From: Egicoccus sp. AB-alg2
Lineage (GTDB): Bacteria; Actinomycetota; Nitriliruptoria; Nitriliruptorales; Nitriliruptoraceae
NCBI RefSeq assembly: GCF_041821065.1
Contig: NZ_JBGUAX010000008.1
Coordinates: forward strand, 278,520 to 342,519
Reading direction: 5' to 3'
DNA length: 64,000 nt
The stretch's first letter is position 1. Each line of letters begins with the position of its first letter. The position numbers and the translations under genes were made by a program. Positions 61,169 to 64,000 of this stretch are shown here, piece by piece. Below the pieces are notes generated by a model, which was not told where the DNA came from, searched no databases, and saw nothing but the letters and a program-made list of their open reading frames with translations.

Positions 61169-61213
61169 CGACCACGTTAAGGTACACCGTTCCACTAGAC
61201 GATACAACGTTTC
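61169..61213. promoter_or_regulatory. Tandem operator between isochorismatase 2 and MmgE/PrpD
   Basis: GTTCC-N7-GATAC (61189-61205) is flanked at 20-bp steps by a right half GGTAC (61181-61185) and a left half GTTTC (61209-61213). It lies between the divergent starts at 61138 and 61283. Confidence 0.45.
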
Positions 61214-61282
61214 TGTCATGTGCCCCGGGGGCTGGGGGAGACCGCCCGCCCCCGGCGGACGCCCGTTCGCGCGGAGATCTCT

Positions 61283-62719
61283 ATGGCCCAGACCACGCTG
61301 CCCTCGGCTGGCACCGACACGATCACCCTCAGCCAGTCGCTGGCCCGGTTCGCGGCCGAAGCGACCTACGACGCGCTGCCGGACGAGGTCCGGGCCAGCG
61401 TGCGGCAGCGACTGCTCGACACCCTCGGCATCGCCCTCGCGGCGACGAACCTCGACTCGAGCCAGGGCGTCCTCGACCACCTCGTCGCGCAGGGTGGCCG
61501 GCCCGATGCGCAAGTGATCGGCCTCGCGAACCGGCTCCCCGCAGCGCAGGCAGCGTTCGCCAACGGCGTCCTCGCGCACTCGCTCGACTACGACGACACC
61601 CACTTGCCGTCGATCCTGCACCCCAGCGCCACCGTGGTGCCTGCCGCGCTCGCCGCTGCCGAGGCCGCCGACGCCACCGGCGCACAGCTCGTCGCCGCCA
61701 TCGCCGTCGGGCTCGAGGTGTGCGTCCGCGTCGGGATGGCAGGCTACGACCGTGAAGCACGCAACTCGCTCTACTTCGACCGGGGCCAGCACGCCACGTC
61801 CATGTGTGGTGCGCTCGGCGGTGCGGTGGCCGCGGGCCTGCTGCTCGGCGGGACCGAGTCGCAGATCGCCGACAGCCTCGGGGTCGCCGCGTCCATGGCG
61901 TCCGGGATCATCGAAGCCAACCGGACCGGCGGCACCGTCAAACGCATCCACTGCGGCTGGGCCGCTCACGCTGCGGTCAACGCTGCGGAACTCGTCCGCG
62001 CGGGCATCAGCGGGCCGCCGACGGTCTTCGAGGGCCGCTTCGGCTTCTTCCAGTGCTTCCTCGACGGCAACTACTCCCCCGACGAGATCACCGACGGGCT
62101 CGGTGTCGACTGGGCAGCTCCCGGCATCCACTTCAAGCCCTACCCGGCGAACCACTTCACCCACACCGCCATCGACGCCGGTCTGCAGCTGCGCGAGCGT
62201 GGTGTCAACCCCGAGGACATCGCCAGCATCGAGCTCGGCGTCGCCGGTCCGACGGTGCGCACGATTGGTGAGCCCATCGAGGTCAAGCGCACGCCGCAGA
62301 CCGGCTATCAGGCCCAGTTCTCCGGCCCCTACGTCCTGGCGGCCGCCCTGCTCGGTGGCGGCGGGCTCGGGCTCGGGCTCGAGGACTTCACCGACGAACT
62401 GGCGCGGGAGCCCCGGCGTCGCGCCCTTATGGAGAAGGTCTCGGTCGTCGCCAAAGAGCGGTGCGCCGGCATCTACCCCGAGGAGTTCCCTGCCGTCGTG
62501 CGCGTCAGGTTCACCGATGGCCGCGAGGAGATAATCGAGGTCCTGGAGAACCGTGGCGGTCCTGGGAGGCCGCTCAGCGACGCCGAGGTGTCGGAGAAGT
62601 TCCGGGACAACGCTGGGCGCCGGCTCGCCAGCGACCGTGTCGAGAGCCTGGCGGCCGTGATCCTCGGACTGGGTGAGGCCACGCCGGTGCGCGAGGTGAT
62701 GGGCCTGGTCGCGGGCTGA
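61283..62719 (+). CDS. MmgE/PrpD family protein
   Basis: ATG 61283 after GCGGAG; 478 residues. Family blocks are ANRLPAAQAAFANGVLAHSLDYDDTH, HPSATVVPAALAAAE, GGTVKRIHCGWAAHAAVNAAELVRAG and HFKPYPANHFTH (each read in part). Relatives include 2-methylcitrate dehydratase, cis-aconitate decarboxylase and iminodisuccinate epimerase; many uncharacterised ones occur in catabolic clusters. Hydration, dehydration or isomerisation of a polycarboxylic acid is expected. It is co-transcribed with isochorismatase 3. Confidence 0.88.
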   Translation: MAQTTLPSAGTDTITLSQSLARFAAEATYDALPDEVRASVRQRLLDTLGIALAATNLDSSQGVLDHLVAQGGRPDAQVIGLANRLPAAQAAFANGVLAHSLDYDDTHLPSILHPSATVVPAALAAAEAADATGAQLVAAIAVGLEVCVRVGMAGYDREARNSLYFDRGQHATSMCGALGGAVAAGLLLGGTESQIADSLGVAASMASGIIEANRTGGTVKRIHCGWAAHAAVNAAELVRAGISGPPTVFEGRFGFFQCFLDGNYSPDEITDGLGVDWAAPGIHFKPYPANHFTHTAIDAGLQLRERGVNPEDIASIELGVAGPTVRTIGEPIEVKRTPQTGYQAQFSGPYVLAAALLGGGGLGLGLEDFTDELAREPRRRALMEKVSVVAKERCAGIYPEEFPAVVRVRFTDGREEIIEVLENRGGPGRPLSDAEVSEKFRDNAGRRLASDRVESLAAVILGLGEATPVREVMGLVAG

Positions 62720-62758
62720 GAGAGCTCGTCTTCTGAAGCCGTTCGTCCGAGGAGGATC

Positions 62759-63418
62759 ATGGAGTCGTCCGCGCTTACAGCACGCGAACTGTACGAGCAG
62801 CATCAACGCAGCCGTACCCCACGGTTCGGCATCGGCGACAAGGTCGCATTGGTCAACGTCGACCTGCAGCGCGCGTACACGGGGATCAATGAGTTCGCCA
62901 CTGCATACGAGACGGACCCGCGCCAACTCGATCACGTCGTCGAACTCGCCGGGGTAGTGCGTGCACTCGGCGGCCCGGTCGTGTGGACCTACGTGGCATA
63001 TGAGGACTCCGGCGCGGACTGCGGCGTGTGGGGTACGCGCTCGGACACGCCGGACTCCTTGCAGAACATCAAGGTGGGGTCGCGCCGGTCCGAGCTCGAC
63101 GAGCGGCTCGACATCCATGACGTCGACGTAGTCATGCGCAAGCGGATGCCGTCGGCCTTCTTCGAGACCAACCTGCCGTCACTGCTGACCTGGCATCGCG
63201 TCGACACGGTGATCGTGACGGGCGGTTCGACGTCTGGGTGCGTGCGCGCCACCGCGGTGGACAGTCTGTCGCACGGCTATCGCACCATCGTCCCGGAGGA
63301 GTGCGTCGCCGACAAGCACGAATCGCCGCATTTCGCGAGTCTCTACGACCTGTCCGTGAAGTATGCGGACGTGACATCTACAACAGAGGTTCTCGCTGGG
63401 TTGCGATCGCGTATGTGA
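62759..63418 (+). CDS. Isochorismatase-family hydrolase 3, N-carbamoylsarcosine-amidase-like
   Basis: ATG 62759 behind GAGGAGG; 219 residues. Triad Asp35 (NVDLQRAYT), Lys128 (MRKRMPSAFFETNL) and Cys161 (GGSTSGCVRATAVDS). The spacing 93 and 33 residues equals that of N-carbamoylsarcosine amidohydrolase (Asp51, Lys144, Cys177), and GxSTSGCVRAT is the subgroup motif shared with maleamate amidases of that type. It would release ammonia and CO2 from a carbamoyl compound or ammonia from an amide. It is the last gene of the island proper. Confidence 0.85.
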   Translation: MESSALTARELYEQHQRSRTPRFGIGDKVALVNVDLQRAYTGINEFATAYETDPRQLDHVVELAGVVRALGGPVVWTYVAYEDSGADCGVWGTRSDTPDSLQNIKVGSRRSELDERLDIHDVDVVMRKRMPSAFFETNLPSLLTWHRVDTVIVTGGSTSGCVRATAVDSLSHGYRTIVPEECVADKHESPHFASLYDLSVKYADVTSTTEVLAGLRSRM

Positions 63419-63505
63419 CGCCCACTGTCGAGAACGCATTGGGCGCATCGTTCGCGGCCCACGCGTCTTCCGTCAGCGCCCGCTGCCCGACCGAAGGTGT
63501 TCGCC

Positions 63506-64000
63506 GTGGCCGAGACCACGAAGGACAAGCTCGAGGAGTTGCGTCGCCGTCAGGCCGAGGCGGCCGCCGGTGGTGGCGAGGAAGCGATCGCCAAGCAGCA
63601 CGACCGGGGCAAGCTGACCGCCCGCGAGCGGATCGACCTGCTGCTCGACGAGGGGTCGTTCGTCGAGACCGACGCGTTCGCGGTGCACCGCGCGACCGGG
63701 TTCGGGCTGGAGAAGAAGAAGATCCTGGGCGACGGTGTGGTGACCGGCCACGGCACCATCGACGGCCGCCGGGTGTGCGTGTTCAGCCAGGACTTCACCG
63801 CGTTCGGTGGCTCGCTGGGCGAGGTGTTCGCCGCCAAGGTCGTCAAGATCATGGACCTGGCGGAGAAGATGGGCGTCCCGGTCGTCGGGTTGAACGACTC
63901 GGGCGGTGCGCGCATCCAGGAGGGCGTGGTCTCCCTGGGCGGCTACGGCGACATCTTCCTGCGAAACGTCCGCAGCTCCGGGGTGATCCCGCAGATCTCG
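63506..64000 (+). CDS. Acyl-CoA carboxylase beta subunit (AccD/PccB type), cut by window edge
   Basis: An open frame starts at GTG 63506 after GAAGG (GTG 63497 is an alternative) and stays open for 165 codons to the window end. It reads [73 protein letters not shown] and [13 protein letters not shown] (in parts), the N-terminal carboxyltransferase domain of propionyl/acetyl-CoA carboxylases. It is a housekeeping-type gene with no tandem operator upstream, probably marking the edge of the catabolic island. Confidence 0.92.
   Translation, partial: MAETTKDKLEELRRRQAEAAAGGGEEAIAKQHDRGKLTARERIDLLLDEGSFVETDAFAVHRATGFGLEKKKILGDGVVTGHGTIDGRRVCVFSQDFTAFGGSLGEVFAAKVVKIMDLAEKMGVPVVGLNDSGGARIQEGVVSLGGYGDIFLRNVRSSGVIPQIS

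Noticed and set aside
61139..63118. Long minus-strand extension making isochorismatase 2 an 869-residue protein
   Set aside because: The extension is antisense to MmgE/PrpD and isochorismatase 3 and has no motifs; a GTG with GGGAGG exists at 61138.
1..64000. CRISPR arrays, rRNA genes, intact insertion sequences
   Set aside because: No regularly spaced repeats, rRNA-like blocks or complete transposase genes were seen in a read-through of both strands.

Overview
The window is very GC-rich, uses GTG and TTG starts freely and links many genes by ATGA overlaps. Together with an AccD5/PccB-like carboxylase, a luciferase-like oxidoreductase of the F420 type and abundant IclR/MFS/ABC functions, this points to an actinobacterium (Actinomycetota). 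The genus cannot be read from the sequence.

Region 1 (1-5.5 kb) is accessory DNA. It holds the end of a coiled-coil protein, a von Willebrand A protein, a 43-residue CxxC zinc-knuckle protein overlapping a 511-residue protein with a PcfJ-like patch, and a membrane protein. It ends in a frameshifted tyrosine integrase beside a 42-bp 3' fragment of a tRNA-Lys(CUU) gene, which looks like an attachment-site core. Region 2 (5.5-13.4 kb) looks like a defence/DNA-processing zone: a broken HepT toxin gene, a two-gene McrBC-like pair (AAA+ ATPase plus PD-(D/E)XK nuclease with zinc clusters), a three-gene membrane cassette with a nuclease-like middle protein, and a NERD-domain helicase. Region 3 (13.7-22.7 kb) is recC-recB-recD on the minus strand; recB carries a one-base frameshift. 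Region 4 (22.8-24.6 kb) is gene-poor and holds gene remnants, including a second HepT fragment.

Region 5 (24.6-63.4 kb) is a large catabolic island of about 35 genes. It contains three isochorismatase-fold hydrolases, a cyclase/formamidase, a hydantoinase-type and a TRZ/ATZ-type amidohydrolase, a nitrilase, a TPP enzyme, two aldehyde dehydrogenases, two flavin oxidoreductases, a flavin monooxygenase, an LLM monooxygenase, a family III CoA transferase with a CitE/HpcH-type lyase, an MmgE/PrpD protein, and two methyltransferases each followed by a small partner protein. Uptake and efflux are covered by a five-gene Dpp/Opp ABC transporter, an SsuABC-like transporter with two Tat-exported lipoprotein receptors, a TatA, and two MFS carriers. 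The inventory fits breakdown of an amide-rich, probably N-heterocyclic or nitrile-containing compound to organic acids and CoA esters, but no complete known pathway can be assigned.

The strongest new signal is regulatory. Ten promoter regions of the island carry a GTTCC-N7-GGAAC-type palindrome, repeated at an exact 20-bp period, over or just before the first gene of each transcription unit. The only regulator encoded in the island is one IclR-family protein (28.3-29.1 kb), whose own divergent promoter carries a perfect copy. This suggests one dedicated regulon covering about 37 kb. The window ends inside an acyl-CoA carboxylase beta-subunit gene that lacks the motif and may be the edge of the island.
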